Assembly: GCA_965657935.1 (NCBI GenBank)
Contig: CBFHQE010000063.1
Location: forward strand, 1-16,337
Source of the DNA: Maricaulis sp965657935
GTDB taxonomy: Bacteria > Pseudomonadota > Alphaproteobacteria > Caulobacterales > Maricaulaceae
DNA length: 16,337 nt
Direction: 5' to 3'
The notes beneath the pieces were generated by a model that worked only from the letters and a program-made list of their open reading frames with translations, had not been told where the DNA came from and did no database searches. A program made the translations under genes and the position numbers. How positions within the stretch are numbered: position 1 is the first letter of the stretch; every line of letters begins with the position of its first letter. This document shows positions 8,941-15,284 of the stretch, piece after piece.

Positions 8941-10341
8941 TTATTCTCCAGTATGCGCAGCCGGGTCTGCGGACGCGGCCGCGGAGAAATCGCCGGCGAT
9001 GGCGAGATAAAGGTCTACACGATTAGCCGCGCGAGCGCGGCGTGCTGAAATGTACTGACTCTCCGCGCTGATACGGCGGGAGTATGCGTTAAGCAGATCG
9101 AAGATTGTTGCGACACCGCGCGCGTATTGCTGGGTCACAAGATTTTCAGCTTCGGCGGCCTCCTCGAAGGCTCTACCTAGGCTGTCGACGCGAGACGCCA
9201 AGATAGTGTCGGCGTAGATGGCGTTCTCTGCTTCTCTCCAGGCGCCCAGCACTGTCTGGACATAACCGGCAATCTGCAGCTCCGCATTGGCGATGGCCTG
9301 GTCGCGCTGGGCGCGAAGCTGGCCACCGTTGAAGATCGGTGCGGTCAGGGAACTCGTCAGGGAAGAGACCAGACCGTCCAGATCGGTGAGATTATCGAAA
9401 TCAGCGCCGCTTGTGCCTGAAGAGGCAGAAAGCGACAGGCTTGGGAACAGGGCCGCGCGCGCTGCGTCGACCCGCAGGCCGGCAGCAACCAGGCGGCGCT
9501 CTGCCGCGATGATGTCCGGTCGACGGGTCAGCAGCTCCTGTGGAGAGCCCAGTCCTGCGAGATCGCCGAGTGCCGGGAAGCCGGCATCGCGCTCGATGCG
9601 GGCCGCGGGGTAACGGCCCAACAGGGTTTCAAGGCTGCGCGCCGAGGAGGCTTCGGCGCGACGCCGCGAGGCGAGAGCGGCTTCGGAAGACGCCAGGGCG
9701 CTGCGCGCGGTGCGCACATCGGAACTGCGAACGAGGCCGCGGGCAAAGCGGCGATCGGTCAGGGAAACGGCGTTTTCCTTGGCAGCGAAGTCTCGTTCTG
9801 CCAGTTCGGTTTGCAGGCGCGCTTCCGTCAGGTCCAGCCATGCCTTGGAAACCAGGCCCGCGATGGACAATTGTGAACCGCGCAGATCCTGGGCGGCGGC
9901 TTCCGCGTCCAGAGCAGCGGCATTCGCATTGTTGCGGACGCGGCCCCACAGATCGACTTCCCAGCTGGAAGACAGTCCGAGGGAGAACTGGTCCGACGAG
10001 GAACCGGTATTTGGTTCCCTGCGGGTATGACCAAATGACCCGTTAAGCGACGGCAGGCGACTGGCGCCGGCGATGCGCGCGCTGGCGCGGGCGGAATCAT
10101 AACGGGCCAGTGACTGGGCCAAGCTTGGATTGCCATCAAAGGCTTCGTCTACCAGGGAGACAAGACGTGGCGAATTGAACGCCGCGACCCAGTCGGCCAC
10201 ACGCGGCCCTTCGGCCATATTGGGCGAGCTGGACCAGTTGTGAGGCGCGTCCGGGAGGACGTCCTGGGATTCAAAAGCTGGCACACTGGCGCAGGACGCA
10301 GTTGTCAACGCTGTTGCCAGTATGAGTAGGTTTTTACGCAT
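8941..10341 (-). CDS. RND efflux system outer-membrane lipoprotein (NodT/OprM family)
   Basis: TolC-like outer-membrane channel of the efflux system, 466 residues from ATG 10341. The N-terminus MRKNLLILATALTTASC is a lipoprotein signal with Cys17 followed by Ala, compatible with outer-membrane sorting. The -3 residue of the lipobox is Thr, which is less common. Two OEP-type repeats rich in Ala/Arg/Glu helices follow, with GLSSSWEVDLWGRVRN and LTRRPDIIAAERRLVAAG as typical family signatures. The frame is open back to 10449, but I reject the extension. It lacks a signal peptide, and a TTGACA-16-TAGGAT promoter lies inside it. A modest GGGG lies 7 nt before ATG 10341. First gene of the three-gene operon; no regulator gene is adjacent. 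Confidence 0.93.
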   Translation of the reverse strand: MRKNLLILATALTTASCASVPAFESQDVLPDAPHNWSSSPNMAEGPRVADWVAAFNSPRLVSLVDEAFDGNPSLAQSLARYDSARASARIAGASRLPSLNGSFGHTRREPNTGSSSDQFSLGLSSSWEVDLWGRVRNNANAAALDAEAAAQDLRGSQLSIAGLVSKAWLDLTEARLQTELAERDFAAKENAVSLTDRRFARGLVRSSDVRTARSALASSEAALASRRRAEASSARSLETLLGRYPAARIERDAGFPALGDLAGLGSPQELLTRRPDIIAAERRLVAAGLRVDAARAALFPSLSLSASSGTSGADFDNLTDLDGLVSSLTSSLTAPIFNGGQLRAQRDQAIANAELQIAGYVQTVLGAWREAENAIYADTILASRVDSLGRAFEEAAEAENLVTQQYARGVATIFDLLNAYSRRISAESQYISARRARAANRVDLYLAIAGDFSAAASADPAAHTGE

Positions 10342-10379
10342 GCGTGTGCCCCGCACATTCTTACTTCGACTCTGCCGCC

Positions 10380-10407
10380 ATCCTATGATCGGCATAGCGA
10401 ATGTCAA
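10380..10407 (-). promoter_or_regulatory. Sigma70-type promoter of the RND efflux operon
   Basis: On the minus strand a perfect -35 TTGACA (10402-10407) is followed after 16 nt by TAGGAT (10380-10385). The start of transcription would fall near 10373, giving a leader of about 30 nt before ATG 10341. A GANTC methylation site (10368-10372) lies at the predicted start, and a 10-bp palindrome lies just upstream of the -35. Confidence 0.75.
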
Positions 10408-10408
10408 C

Positions 10409-10418
10409 ATAAATTTAT
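10409..10418. promoter_or_regulatory. AT-rich palindrome next to the RND promoter, possible operator
   Basis: ATAAATTTAT is a perfect 10-bp palindrome one base upstream of the -35 box of the efflux promoter. It could be a repressor or activator half-site, or simply an AT-rich UP-like element. Short AT palindromes also occur by chance. Confidence 0.3.
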
Positions 10419-10540
10419 CGAAAAACACTAAATGCCTATCGAATGACATGAAAAGCCTCTCGTTTTTCGAGATGTGAAATTTCGGTAAGCATCTCTGGTC
10501 TCATGGATTCGATGCTTCTGGGTCGCTAATCGGATGCGTT

Positions 10541-10573
10541 CTGTCGCAGAATTGTTTCCAAATTGCGTCAAAC
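10541..10573 (+). promoter_or_regulatory. Degenerate Pho-box-like repeats upstream of phoR
   Basis: Three consecutive 11-nt units begin at 10541 (CTGTCGCAGAA), 10552 (TTGTTTCCAAA) and 10563 (TTGCGTCAAAC). They keep the phase and the Y-T-G start of PhoB-binding repeats but match the CTGTCAT core poorly. A -10-like TAAAGT (10587-10592) follows. This is weak evidence for PhoB control of phoR. Confidence 0.3.
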
Positions 10574-10615
10574 CTCAGTATTCCAATAAAGTATTCACTG
10601 GATAAGGAGCGCCTG

Positions 10616-12034
10616 GTGAGTTCACGTCTGAACCGGCACCCGCCTTCAACGCGTATGCGTCGCCGAGATACCGCCGCAGTCGCTGCGCTTGGCTGCGGAG
10701 TCGTCCTGCTGTTTTGGCTCTTCGGAGAGCTGGCGTTTGTGCAGGCATTTGTAGCGATTGCGACCATTTCCGCGCTCTCGGTTTTCTATTATCTGACTGT
10801 CATTACGTCTCTGCCCCCGCAGGTGGATCTGTCCTATGATGATGAAAGCGATGATTTCGCCGCGCCTGCGCCAGAGCTGAACTTGCCGAGCCTGACCGCT
10901 CAGGACCTTTTGTACAGCCTGCCAATCCCCGTGATGGTCATTGCCGGCTCCGGCAAGGTAGAGGACGCCAATCCGGCAGCGCGGGAATTCCTCGGTTTGG
11001 GAGCCGAGGTCGGGCATCTGTCGGGTGTCTTGCGTCAGCCGGAAGTGCTCGAGGCCGTTAGCGCGGCGCTGCGTGGGGACGTTGTGCCGCCTGTTGAATA
11101 TTCCAGCATGGCGCCGGTCGAGAGCCATGTGCGCGCTTTCATAGCCCCGCTGGGTGAGACGGATACGACCGATGCCGAGCGGCGGGCGATGCTGGTTCTG
11201 ACAGACGAAACGTCGATCAAGCGTGCAGACCGCATGCGCGCGGACTTCCTCGCCAATGCCAGCCACGAGCTGCGGACTCCGCTGGCCTCTCTGGCCGGCT
11301 TCATCGAGACGTTGATGGGGCACGCCAAGGATGATCCCGAGGCGCGAGACCGGTTTTTGACGATCATGTTCGATCAGACCGAACGCATGCGCCGATTGAT
11401 CAATGACCTGTTGTCCCTGTCACGGGTGGAGATGGACGAACATGTCGCGCCGGTCACAACGGTTGATCCGTGCGTTGTGGTTGAGGATGTTGTCAGCTTC
11501 CTGCGTCCACAGATCGAGAAGCAGAATATCACGATCGAGCAGGATCTGGATGGGTCGGTGAGCGCCATTGCGGATCGTGACCAGCTCACCGAGGTTGTGC
11601 AAAATCTGATCGAAAACGCGATCAAGTATAGCGGTGATGCGGCGAAACTGGAGATTTCGGTGACCGGGGCCTTGCCGCGCGACGCCGCCGAGCGGCCTCC
11701 GCTGAGCTTGGGCGGAGGGGCGAGTCGATTGACCCTTGCCGCCCCGAAAATTGAGGCCAACACCCGCTATTTGGCCATCCGTGTTCGTGATAGCGGCCAG
11801 GGCATCCAGCGCCGTGACCTGCCGCGCCTGTCCGAGCGTTTCTTCCGGGTGGATGGACAAAAGAGCGGTCCCAAGGAGGGCACCGGGCTTGGTCTGGCAA
11901 TCGTGAAACACATCGTCAATCGCCATCGCGGCGGTTTCACCGTTGAAAGCGCCCCGGGTGTCGGGTCCGTGTTTTCGATCTTTCTCCCGGTCGGTGCAGT
12001 TGGTGTTTTTGAGCCTGAAGCTCTTGCGGATTAG
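10616..12034 (+). CDS. phoR: Phosphate-regulon sensor histidine kinase PhoR
   Basis: Membrane sensor kinase that phosphorylates PhoB when phosphate is scarce and dephosphorylates it otherwise, acting with PhoU. It has 472 residues. Two close TM helices lie at about 18-37 and 40-63 with almost no periplasmic loop, the normal PhoR topology. An acidic linker precedes a PAS domain (about 95-185). HisKA follows with the phosphoacceptor His217 in ASHELRTPL, then HATPase_c with the N box NLIENAIKYSG (about 330-340), G1 RDSGQGI (391-397) and G2 GTGLGLAIV (422-430). A Pro/Gly-rich insert of about 40 residues (~345-383) separates the N and G1 boxes. The start is GTG 10616, preceded by AAGGAG at 6 nt; the next in-frame ATG is 13 codons in and would shorten the cytosolic leader. 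Divergent from the RND operon; phoU and phoB follow after 170 nt. Confidence 0.93.
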   Translation: MSSRLNRHPPSTRMRRRDTAAVAALGCGVVLLFWLFGELAFVQAFVAIATISALSVFYYLTVITSLPPQVDLSYDDESDDFAAPAPELNLPSLTAQDLLYSLPIPVMVIAGSGKVEDANPAAREFLGLGAEVGHLSGVLRQPEVLEAVSAALRGDVVPPVEYSSMAPVESHVRAFIAPLGETDTTDAERRAMLVLTDETSIKRADRMRADFLANASHELRTPLASLAGFIETLMGHAKDDPEARDRFLTIMFDQTERMRRLINDLLSLSRVEMDEHVAPVTTVDPCVVVEDVVSFLRPQIEKQNITIEQDLDGSVSAIADRDQLTEVVQNLIENAIKYSGDAAKLEISVTGALPRDAAERPPLSLGGGASRLTLAAPKIEANTRYLAIRVRDSGQGIQRRDLPRLSERFFRVDGQKSGPKEGTGLGLAIVKHIVNRHRGGFTVESAPGVGSVFSIFLPVGAVGVFEPEALAD

Positions 12035-12058
12035 GTAAATTTCGACAAAAGCCGCACA

Positions 12059-12114
12059 GTGTCACAAAACAGTCGTCAGGCTGTCATAAATCAGCGCACC
12101 AAACGCACTAATAC
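12059..12114 (+). promoter_or_regulatory. Pho box array and -10 element driving phoU-phoB
   Basis: Units in 11-nt phase begin at 12059 (GTGTCACAAAA), 12070 (weaker), 12081 (CTGTCATAAAT) and 12092 (weak). The unit at 12081 is identical to the E. coli Pho-box repeat. Taking 12081-12098 as the 18-bp box, TAATAC (12109-12114) begins after exactly 10 nt, the canonical spacing of PhoB-activated promoters where the box replaces the -35. This predicts that PhoB activates transcription of phoU and phoB under phosphate limitation. Confidence 0.8.
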
Positions 12115-12204
12115 ACGCTTCTCGTTTAGTCAGGCCTGTTGGCTGCGGATCAGTGTGTCGAAACAAACCTCTTCGCGGATCATCCGTGAGGGTAGGGAGA
12201 TCAA

Positions 12205-12894
12205 ATGAACCAGACACAACATTCGCATATTGTGTCCGCCTATGGCGCCGAACTCGACCAACTGGCCGACGATCTGCTGCGCATGGGTGGTCTGGTAGAA
12301 ATCCAGCTGACTGAATCACTGCAGGCTTTCATTCGCCGTGACCTGTCCGTCGTACCTGGTGTGCGCGAACGGGAAAAAAAGGTAAATGAGCTGGCGACCG
12401 GTATCGAGCGGCGGGTTGTCCGCCTCTTTGCCCTGCGTCAGCCCATGGCCGCCGACCTGCGCGTGACGATCTCGGCGATGAAAATCGCAAGCGATCTGGA
12501 ACGTATGGGTGACTTGGCCAAGAATATCGCCTTTCGCGCCGAAGACATTAATGAGTTCCCGCCGATGCCGGTTCTGGGACAGCTCGAGCGCCTCGGTGCC
12601 GTCGTTGCCAAACAGCTTCGCGATGGTCTGGACACGCTTTCCAACCAGGACGTGGCGTCGGTGATCCGGGTCTGGCAGGCCGACGATGAAGTGGATGAGC
12701 ACCACAATGCGGTCACGCGCGAGGTTTTGATGTCGATGACACAGAACCCGCAGTTTGTGGAGCCGGGTGTTCCGGTTCTGTTTGTTTCCAAAAACCTAGA
12801 GCGGCTCGGCGATCACGTCACAAACATTGTTGAGTCCGTGCATTTTATGGCGACGGGCCAACAGCTGGAAGACAGCGACACGCTCGACGACTGA
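12205..12894 (+). CDS. phoU: Phosphate signalling protein PhoU
   Basis: Cytoplasmic adaptor that connects the phosphate importer to PhoR and restrains phosphate uptake and the Pho response. It has 229 residues and the all-helical two-repeat architecture of the family. Both metal-binding signatures are visible: SDLERMGDLAKN (E99, D103) and KNLERLGDHVTN (E199, D203). ATG 12205 has AGGGAG 5 nt upstream. A Pho-box promoter lies in the preceding gap, and phoB follows after 15 nt, so the two genes form one unit. The Pst transporter genes usually found next to phoU are not in the window. Confidence 0.95.
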   Translation: MNQTQHSHIVSAYGAELDQLADDLLRMGGLVEIQLTESLQAFIRRDLSVVPGVREREKKVNELATGIERRVVRLFALRQPMAADLRVTISAMKIASDLERMGDLAKNIAFRAEDINEFPPMPVLGQLERLGAVVAKQLRDGLDTLSNQDVASVIRVWQADDEVDEHHNAVTREVLMSMTQNPQFVEPGVPVLFVSKNLERLGDHVTNIVESVHFMATGQQLEDSDTLDD

Positions 12895-12909
12895 TTCAGG
12901 AGTACACGC

Positions 12910-13602
12910 ATGAAACCCCAGGTGATTGTTGTTGAGGACGAAGATGCTCTGGCAACGCTGCTCCAGTATAATCTGGAGAAAGAGGGGTACGAGGTCCGTG
13001 TTGCGGGTGATGGCGAGGAAGGTCTGATGCTCGCCGAGGAGGAAACTCCGGATCTCGTTCTGGTGGACTGGATGTTGCCAAAAGTATCCGGCATTGAAGT
13101 CTGCCGTCGCCTGCGCGGACGCCAGGAAACGGCCAATGTACCCATCATCATGCTGACGGCCCGCGGCGAGGAGACTGATCGTGTGCGCGGTCTCGATACC
13201 GGCGCGGACGACTATATCGTCAAGCCCTTCTCGATGACCGAGCTTTTCGCCCGTATCCGCGCCGTGCTGCGTCGTATTCGTCCGGGCCTGGCAGAAGATG
13301 TGGTGCGCCGCGGCGATATTGCCATGGATCGTGTCGCTCACCGCGTGAAGCGTGCGGAGCGTGAAATCCATCTCGGACCAACTGAATTTCGCTTGCTCGA
13401 CTATCTCATGCAGCACCCGGGGCGGGTTTTTTCTCGTGAGCAACTGCTCGATGCGGTCTGGGGCTCGGATGTGTATGTCGAGGCCCGTACGGTAGATGTT
13501 CATGTCGGCCGGTTGCGCAAGGCTCTGAATACCAAGGAAGAGCGCGACCCGATCCGCACCGTGCGTTCGGCAGGCTATTCCTTCGACGCTGCCGGGGGCT
13601 GA
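12910..13602 (+). CDS. phoB: Phosphate-regulon response regulator PhoB
   Basis: OmpR/PhoB-family transcription factor that binds Pho boxes when phosphorylated by PhoR. It has 230 residues, the normal length. The receiver domain (1-120) shows the acidic pocket E9-D10-E11, phosphoacceptor Asp53 in LVDWMLPK, Thr83 and Lys105. The winged helix (about 130-226) ends with the recognition helix in RTVDVHVGRLRKAL and the wing RTVRSAGYSF. ATG 12910 has AGGAG 7 nt upstream. It is probably autoregulated through the Pho boxes at 12059-12098. Confidence 0.95.
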   Translation: MKPQVIVVEDEDALATLLQYNLEKEGYEVRVAGDGEEGLMLAEEETPDLVLVDWMLPKVSGIEVCRRLRGRQETANVPIIMLTARGEETDRVRGLDTGADDYIVKPFSMTELFARIRAVLRRIRPGLAEDVVRRGDIAMDRVAHRVKRAEREIHLGPTEFRLLDYLMQHPGRVFSREQLLDAVWGSDVYVEARTVDVHVGRLRKALNTKEERDPIRTVRSAGYSFDAAGG

Positions 13603-13616
13603 TTTCCCGCCATATG

Positions 13617-13631
13617 GAACAGATACTGTTC
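13617..13631. repeat. Perfect inverted repeat downstream of phoB
   Basis: GAACAG (13617-13622) and CTGTTC (13626-13631) flank ATA. It lies 14 nt after the phoB stop. It could be a short RNA hairpin, but the stem is only 6 bp and no U-tract follows, so it is a poor terminator. It could also be the binding site of a dimeric regulator for the small ORF at 13698. Confidence 0.5.
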
Positions 13632-13697
13632 TCGTTTGGCCATTAATCCCGGGTTCAGTCGCGATTATGTCTCCTGTGAACACTCATGGAGGCAAAA

Positions 13698-13793
13698 ATG
13701 CGCTGGGCTGGCTTAATCATTTCCGGTGGAATTCTCGCCGCAATTACCGTTTCGATCATCGCTGCGCCAAGCGGTTCGTCACTGTACATCTAG
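13698..13793 (+). CDS. Small single-TM membrane protein, 31 aa, unknown
   Basis: A short ORF with an excellent ribosome-binding site: GGAGG (13688-13692) 5 nt before ATG. The product starts MRWAGLIISG, has one hydrophobic helix over about residues 4-23, and ends in the polar tail PSGSSLYI. I do not recognise a family. Its location about 100 nt after phoB suggests either a leaderless tail of the pho transcript or its own unit; no clear promoter was found. Another in-frame ATG at 13686 is less likely because the Shine-Dalgarno lies inside it. An ORF this short can arise by chance, but the RBS and TM pattern together argue for a real gene. Confidence 0.5.
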   Translation: MRWAGLIISGGILAAITVSIIAAPSGSSLYI

Positions 13794-13888
13794 ACTTCGT
13801 CACTCTGCCGGGGTGAGCCTACGCTGACCGCTTGCGGGCCATGACCGGCCGCATAGGGTGAGGGCTCTGCTATCCACGGAGCTTTCCA

Positions 13889-14446
13889 TTGCAACGCGTT
13901 GTCGCAAGTCTGGCCGCTATCGGTCTCATCCTGGTCGCCCCTGCGGACGTTACTGCCCAGGATACATCTCATGCTGAAACCCGCACTGAAGGGTTTGCGC
14001 TGGAAGATTTCCAGCCGACTTTGGGGCGTTGGCAGGTCACCAATTGGTTGATGACCGGGCCGGGCCAGTTTGAAGAACGCTATTTCACGATCAACGTGGC
14101 CGCCGATCTGGGCGGCAAGGGGCTGCGTACGGACTGGTATTCCCTCGATGGGGCGTATTTCGGTACGGTTCTGCAAACCTTGCGACGGGACGGTCAAGGC
14201 CTGGATCAGCTCTATTTCGCCGCAGCACAGGATAGCTGGACTGTTTCGGAACAACATCCGGAGCGTCAGAACAACGGGTTTGGCACGCGGTTCAATGGCG
14301 AGGATGAGTTCGGTCGCTTCGAGGCCCGCAGTCAGACACGATATCTGCCCGATGGTGGCGGTTTCGATTGGACCATAGAGCGGCGTTACCCGGGCACGGG
14401 CTGGTTCGTCATTGATCGTGGCGAGGCGCGCCCGACAGGCGACTAG
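13889..14446 (+). CDS. Secreted/periplasmic protein of unknown function (possibly DUF1579-like)
   Basis: A 185-residue exported protein. The first ~23 residues form a Sec signal peptide with a likely cleavage after VTA. The mature part is rich in Trp, Tyr, Phe and Gly and in alternating polar/hydrophobic stretches (LGRWQVTNWL, LRTDWYSLDG, FDWTIERRYP), which suggests a beta-sheet or lipocalin-like fold. It loosely resembles DUF1579-type proteins, but I cannot confirm that. The start is TTG 13889: an in-frame TGA lies at 13859-13861, no other start codon lies between, and CGGAG sits 7 nt before the TTG. It converges on gcrA. No Pho box or clear promoter is visible upstream. Confidence 0.8.
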   Translation: MQRVVASLAAIGLILVAPADVTAQDTSHAETRTEGFALEDFQPTLGRWQVTNWLMTGPGQFEERYFTINVAADLGGKGLRTDWYSLDGAYFGTVLQTLRRDGQGLDQLYFAAAQDSWTVSEQHPERQNNGFGTRFNGEDEFGRFEARSQTRYLPDGGGFDWTIERRYPGTGWFVIDRGEARPTGD

Positions 14447-14481
14447 TGTGCCATACGCCTTTTGGTCGGCCCCATAGAAAA

Positions 14482-14511
14482 AGCGGCCACCTCGGGGGAG
14501 AGATGGCCGCT
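14482..14511 (-). terminator. Intrinsic terminator of gcrA
   Basis: A perfect 8-bp stem, AGCGGCCA (14482-14489) with TGGCCGCT (14504-14511), has a 14-nt loop that can extend with CTC/GAG pairs. On the minus strand it runs into TTTTTC. It lies 36 nt after the gcrA stop. On the plus strand, for the converging secreted-protein gene, the tail is ATTCTG, so it would be a weak terminator in that direction. Confidence 0.85.
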
Positions 14512-14516
14512 ATTCT

Positions 14517-14548
14517 GCCGGACGGGGGGGTGAGAGGGGTTGTCCGGC
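14517..14548. repeat. Inverted repeat overlapping the gcrA stop codon
   Basis: GCCGGAC (14517-14523) and GTCCGGC (14542-14548) form a perfect 7-bp stem around an 18-nt loop with strong strand asymmetry (G-runs on plus). In the gcrA transcript it would sit at the stop codon, just before the terminator, and might stabilise the 3' end. Confidence 0.5.
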
Positions 14549-15081
14549 TAGAAATTATAACGACGAGTGGCCGCGATTGCGTCGAGCGCAGCGTTGGCGT
14601 CGGAATTGCGACGGCGGCGCTTCTGGCTCGGCTGGTACGCCATGTCTGCGTGCGCGTCACAATAAGTCTGTTCACCCGTCGTCTTGCGACCGCAGAAGCG
14701 GAAGCTGGAAGAAGCCGGGTCCCCGATCGGCCATTTGCACATGCTGTCACGCAGGGTCAGGACAGTGGCAAACTCGCCGGAAGGCAGGACGGCTGGCTCC
14801 ACCGGCGCCGGCGGCGTTGCAGGGGGCGCTGAGGGGGTGGGGCGCGCCGGAGTGCGCGCTACTGGCGGGGTGGAAGCCGTGGTTGTACGCGGCCGGGATG
14901 GTTTCACGGTACGGCGAGCCGGACGAGACGGCGTTGCGCGACCTGACAGGCCCAGGCGATGGACCTTGCCAATCACGGCGTTACGGGTCACACCGCCAAG
15001 CTGTTTGGCGATCTGACTGGCACTCAGGCCTTCTGACCAGAGTTTCTTCAGTTCTTCTACGCGTTCGTCCGTCCAAGCCAT
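14548..15081 (-). CDS. gcrA: Cell-cycle regulator GcrA
   Basis: Transcription factor that binds the sigma70 RNA polymerase holoenzyme and activates promoters carrying GANTC sites methylated by CcrM; found only in Alphaproteobacteria. It has 177 residues. The N-terminal DNA-binding helix-turn-helix shows the family signature MAWTDERVEELKKLW and IAKQLGGVTRNAVIGKVHRL (1-43). A basic, then Pro/Ala/Thr-rich flexible linker spans about 47-100. The C-terminal sigma-binding domain has CKWPIGDP and the Cys/His cluster FCGRK...TYCDAHADMAY (about 114-148). The start ATG 15081 is preceded by GGGAG about 10 nt away, slightly long spacing. It is divergent from the ABC permease and close to argD. A terminator follows. 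Confidence 0.96.
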   Translation of the reverse strand: MAWTDERVEELKKLWSEGLSASQIAKQLGGVTRNAVIGKVHRLGLSGRATPSRPARRTVKPSRPRTTTASTPPVARTPARPTPSAPPATPPAPVEPAVLPSGEFATVLTLRDSMCKWPIGDPASSSFRFCGRKTTGEQTYCDAHADMAYQPSQKRRRRNSDANAALDAIAATRRYNF

Positions 15082-15167
15082 CGCACTAGATCTCCCGGTG
15101 GGGTGCGTTCCTTACCGTGATGAAGGTAAATCCCGCATCTCTCAATTCATGTTTAATTACACTAGAT

Positions 15168-15195
15168 ATTGTATCCAACAGCCTGCGAGCCACAA
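15168..15195 (-). promoter_or_regulatory. Candidate promoter of gcrA
   Basis: On the minus strand TTGTGG (15190-15195) is followed after 16 nt by TACAAT (15168-15173), five of six matches to the -10 consensus. Transcription would start near 15161 and leave a leader of about 80 nt. A DnaA-like box lies 20 nt further upstream. Confidence 0.5.
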
Positions 15196-15215
15196 GATGG
15201 GCCTATGTCCAAGCC

Positions 15216-15224
15216 TGTGGAAAG
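15216..15224 (-). promoter_or_regulatory. Near-consensus DnaA box upstream of gcrA
   Basis: Minus-strand CTTTCCACA differs from TTWTNCACA only at the first base. It lies about 20 nt upstream of the candidate gcrA -35. In Caulobacter, DnaA is known to promote gcrA transcription, so the position is meaningful. It also lies about 60 nt upstream of the divergent permease start. Confidence 0.45.
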
Positions 15225-15284
15225 ATCTCTTGTCAGGCCAATCGTTAACGGTGATGGTTACCGAGACGTTAAGGGTAATTCGAT

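Noticed and set aside
7958..9010. 350-codon plus-strand frame opposite the membrane-fusion gene
   Set aside because: Antisense shadow; the minus frame has the TM anchor, coiled coil and lipoyl halves and is coupled to its operon neighbours.
10342..10449. 36-codon N-terminal extension of the outer-membrane lipoprotein
   Set aside because: It would bury the lipoprotein signal and includes a TTGACA-16-TAGGAT promoter, so translation most likely starts at 10341.
13617..13642. LexA/SOS box at GAACAGATACTGTTC
   Set aside because: Alphaproteobacterial LexA sites are direct repeats GTTC-N7-GTTC; this is an inverted repeat and the downstream GTTC is followed by GCCA at the right spacing, not GTTC.
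13643..13657. CtrA-like TTAA-N7-TTCA
   Set aside because: One mismatch in an eight-base motif is expected often by chance, and no clear promoter is attached to it.
12796..13683. 295-codon minus-strand frame opposite phoB
   Set aside because: phoB is unambiguous with all receiver and winged-helix residues; the reverse frame has no recognisable motif.
13790..14257. 155-codon minus-strand frame overlapping the secreted-protein gene
   Set aside because: The plus frame has a signal peptide with a cleavage site and a Shine-Dalgarno; the minus frame has neither.
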